Shown here: positions 6,056 through 8,094 of the stretch, in pieces | Layout: every line of letters starts with the position of its first letter | How positions within the stretch are numbered: position 1 is the stretch's first letter | DNA from: JBGOUV01 sp041477815 | GTDB lineage: Bacteria; Acidobacteriota; Terriglobia; Bryobacterales; JACQDG01 | DNA length: 8,094 bases | Assembly: GCA_041477815.1 (NCBI GenBank) | Contig: JBGOUV010000318.1 | Span: forward strand, 1 to 8,094 | Reading direction: 5' to 3' | The notes under the pieces: generated by a model | The model's input: the letters and a program-made list of their open reading frames with translations, nothing else | The model's database searches: none | What the model was told of the DNA's origin: nothing | Program-made: the position numbers and the translations under genes

Positions 6056-7510
6056 ATGCAGACGTGGGCAGTCCTGCTCCTCGCCGGCGCCTTTCAACCC
6101 CAGATTCCAAGGACTTGGAAAACCTCGGACGTCGCCGCCCTGGAGGTGCCGCTCGCCAACCCGAAGTACTCTCCCGTCCAGATCTCCGAGGAAGCCTACT
6201 ATCGAATCCCCGAGCGAGTCATTTACAAGACCTACCCGGTCTACCATCCCAGCCGGGAGCCGGCCGGGTACCGGGAGTGGCTCCGGACGCGGGAGCCCGA
6301 GATCGCCTTCGATGCCTCCAAGCTGAAAACGCGCGAGGACTGGATTCGGGCGGGCGAGCTGGTGTTCAACACCCCGACCGCAGGCGCGGTTTTCTTCCGC
6401 GCGGCGGATCTGGGGGATCCCGCGTTCTACGCCGAGACCGGTATGCCCGTCGCCCAAGACGGCTCCGTTCCGTTCGCCCGCTGGGTGATCCGGCGCCGGG
6501 GCGAGGTGGAGATGGGATCGATGGGTTGCCACACCTGCCACACGCGGGTGCTGGCGGACGGGACCGTGATTCCCGGCGCGCAGGGGAACAATCCGGGCGA
6601 TCGCCAGGGCGCGCGGATGCTCAGCCGGGCCGCTCAGGGGGCGGAGCCGGCCCAGGTGCTGGCGCGAATACGCGGCTTCGCCCGCCAGTTTGAGATGCCC
6701 TGGCTGCCGGAGGACCCCAACCGCCGGGCGCAAACTATGTCGCTCGCGGAGCTAAGGGCCGCCGGCGAAGCGATTCCGCCCGGTGTCACCGCGCGCAGCA
6801 ACACCAGCCTGATGACGCCGCCGCAGATCCCCGACCTGATTGGCGTCGAGGAGCGCCGCTATCTCGATCACACCGGCGTGGTGCGGCAGCGCAGCATCGG
6901 CGATCTGATGCGCTATGCCTCGCTGGTGCAGGACGTGGCAGCCTTGGCCCGCTACGGCGACCTCCCGCCGAAATCCCCCGCCGGCCCCGGCGCGCGCCTC
7001 AGCGACGAGCAGCTTTACGCGCTGGCCCTGTACCTCTATTCCCTCCCGCCACCCTCCAGCCCCCACCGCTTCGACGCCGTCGCCGCGCAGGGGAAAAGGA
7101 TCTTCGAGCGCGAGCGTTGCGCCGGCTGCCATACCCCGCCGCTTTACACCAACAACAAACTGATCCCCGTGGACGCCTTCCAGCCTCCGGCGGACCACCG
7201 GCAGCGCTTGGACCTCCTGGAAGTGCGCCTGGGCGCCGATCCGCGCTACGCCCTCCAAACCCGCAAGGGTACCGGGTATTATAAAGTCCCATCCCTGAAG
7301 GGCGTCTGGTATCGGGGGCCCCTCGAGCACAACGGCTCCGCGGCGACCCTGGAGGACTGGTTCGATCCGGCCCGCCTGCGCCAGGACTACGTGCCCACCG
7401 GCTTCAAAGGTCCCGACGGCAGGAATCGCTCGGTCCCCGGGCACTGCTTCGGCCTGGCTCTCCTTCCCGAAGAGAAGAAGGCCCTCCTGGCCTTTCTCCG
7501 GACCCTGTAG
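6056..7510 (+). CDS. di-haem c-type cytochrome, cytochrome c peroxidase/MauG-like
   Basis: The 484-residue product has two covalent haem-attachment motifs: CHTCH at 158-162 and CAGCH at 355-359. The second domain shows family features: YKVPSLKGVWYRGPLEHNGS (cut: VPSLKGVW at 411-418, LEHNG at 423-427), TLEDWFD at 431-437, then PGHCFGL at 461-467 and EEKKALLAFLRTL at the C-terminus. This resembles the C-terminal haem domain of di-haem peroxidases and MauG, which act in the periplasm on peroxide or other oxidations. A short hydrophobic N-terminus (WAVLLLAGAF, residues 4-13) looks like a signal peptide, though it lacks basic residues. The ATG has GGAG seven bases upstream and no in-frame ATG lies upstream. 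No methionine occurs after residue 285, so the second haem cannot have the usual Met ligand; H425, Y445 or H463 are candidates. The SDR gene follows after 3 nt. The class is secure; the substrate is unknown. Confidence 0.85.
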   Translation: MQTWAVLLLAGAFQPQIPRTWKTSDVAALEVPLANPKYSPVQISEEAYYRIPERVIYKTYPVYHPSREPAGYREWLRTREPEIAFDASKLKTREDWIRAGELVFNTPTAGAVFFRAADLGDPAFYAETGMPVAQDGSVPFARWVIRRRGEVEMGSMGCHTCHTRVLADGTVIPGAQGNNPGDRQGARMLSRAAQGAEPAQVLARIRGFARQFEMPWLPEDPNRRAQTMSLAELRAAGEAIPPGVTARSNTSLMTPPQIPDLIGVEERRYLDHTGVVRQRSIGDLMRYASLVQDVAALARYGDLPPKSPAGPGARLSDEQLYALALYLYSLPPPSSPHRFDAVAAQGKRIFERERCAGCHTPPLYTNNKLIPVDAFQPPADHRQRLDLLEVRLGADPRYALQTRKGTGYYKVPSLKGVWYRGPLEHNGSAATLEDWFDPARLRQDYVPTGFKGPDGRNRSVPGHCFGLALLPEEKKALLAFLRTL

Positions 7511-7513
7511 AAG

Positions 7514-8094
7514 ATGGAGAGCCACAAGATCGCTCTGGTAACGGGCGCCGGCAGCGGTATCGGCCGCGCCGCGTCCCTCGCCCTGCACGCCGCGGGATAC
7601 GCGGTGGTGCTGGCCGGACGCCGCCCGGCGGAGCTGGAGCGCACCGCCGCGGCGGCCACGTCTTCCGAGCGCCCCCTGCTCCCCGTACCCACCGACGTCA
7701 GCGACCCCCAGTCCGTGCAAGCGCTCTTCGCCAGAATCAGGGAAACCTTCGGCCGGCTGGACGTTCTGTTCAACAACGCCGGCCGGGGCGCGCCCGCCGT
7801 CCCCCTGGAAGACTTGACCTACGCGCAGTGGAGCGCCGTCGTTGGCGTCAACCTGACGGGGGTGTTCCTATGCGCCCAGGAAGCCATCCGAATCATGAAG
7901 TCGCAGAGTCCGCGCGGCGGGCGCATCATCAACAACGGCTCCCTCTCGGCGCACGCGCCGCGGCCCCACTCGGCGCCCTATACCGCCACCAAACACGCCG
8001 TCACCGGGCTCACCAAGTCCATCGCTCTCGACGGCCGCCGCCACGATATCGCCTGCAGCCAGATCGACATCGGCAACGCGGCCACCGAAATGAC
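7514..8094 (+). CDS. short-chain dehydrogenase/reductase (SDR), 3' end outside window
   Basis: The first 193 residues of a cytoplasmic NAD(P)-dependent oxidoreductase are present, about three quarters of a classical SDR of roughly 250 residues. Visible landmarks are the Rossmann glycine motif TGAGSGIG at 10-17, D61 in TDV, NNAG at 87-90, N113, the catalytic S143 and the Y156-x3-K160 pair (YTATK). AGRR at 34-37, at the end of beta-strand 2, favours NADP(H) over NAD(H), an inference from the basic residues. The segment after beta-strand 6 reads IDIGNAATEM rather than the common PG-x-V-x-T, a variant I recall from one SDR subgroup. The gene starts 3 nt after the cytochrome stop, so it is almost certainly co-transcribed. 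It has only a weak GAAG upstream, suggesting translational coupling. Substrate is unknown. Confidence 0.9.
   Translation, partial: MESHKIALVTGAGSGIGRAASLALHAAGYAVVLAGRRPAELERTAAAATSSERPLLPVPTDVSDPQSVQALFARIRETFGRLDVLFNNAGRGAPAVPLEDLTYAQWSAVVGVNLTGVFLCAQEAIRIMKSQSPRGGRIINNGSLSAHAPRPHSAPYTATKHAVTGLTKSIALDGRRHDIACSQIDIGNAATEM

Noticed and set aside
5915..7720. minus-strand open frames of 272 and 322 codons (5915-6733 and 6752-7720)
   Set aside because: They run against the cytochrome and SDR genes, whose haem motifs and SDR motifs establish plus-strand coding.
1..8094. CRISPR array, insertion sequence, tRNA/rRNA or phage genes
   Set aside because: No regularly spaced repeats, transposase motifs, terminal inverted repeats or tRNA-like folds were seen, and nearly all the DNA is accounted for by five metabolic or transport genes.

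Overview
The window is GC-rich DNA carrying five protein genes, two of them cut by the window edges. Two are large TonB-dependent receptors with an N-terminal carboxypeptidase-regulatory-like domain (the Oar-like type). These, plus a Tat-exported TIM-barrel enzyme and a di-haem cytochrome c, suggest a Gram-negative soil bacterium of the Acidobacteriota, probably a Solibacter/Bryobacter-like lineage. That placement is an inference from gene content and style; there is no rRNA or other phylogenetic marker here.

Layout. (1) Positions 1-1143, minus strand: the N-terminal 381 residues of a first TonB-dependent receptor, which continues beyond the left edge. (2) Positions 1144-1416: a non-coding gap holding that receptor's probable promoter and Shine-Dalgarno sequence, a small hairpin, and a perfect 26-bp palindrome just past the end of the next gene. 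(3) Positions 1417-5852, minus strand: a two-gene operon. It has a complete 1106-residue TonB-dependent receptor, then, after a 20-nt gap with a good ribosome binding site, a 364-residue mannonate-dehydratase (UxuA)-family protein with a twin-arginine signal. (4) Positions 5853-6055: a divergent intergenic region with candidate back-to-back promoters. (5) Positions 6056 to 8094, plus strand: a two-CxxCH cytochrome c of the cytochrome c peroxidase/MauG type, followed 3 nt later by a short-chain dehydrogenase/reductase cut by the right edge.

How the genes may work together. The tight coupling of a receptor with an exported UxuA-like enzyme suggests uptake of a sugar-acid-like compound or plant/microbial oligosaccharide and its processing in the cell envelope. 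The divergent cytochrome/dehydrogenase pair would supply redox steps and may be controlled from the same intergenic region. The substrate cannot be read from the sequence. No mobile element, CRISPR array, tRNA or rRNA was seen. The points most worth a second look are the altered RPDH motif in the UxuA-like protein, the missing methionine ligand in the second haem domain, the 26-bp palindrome, and the abutting divergent promoters. None of these amounts to a clearly new system.
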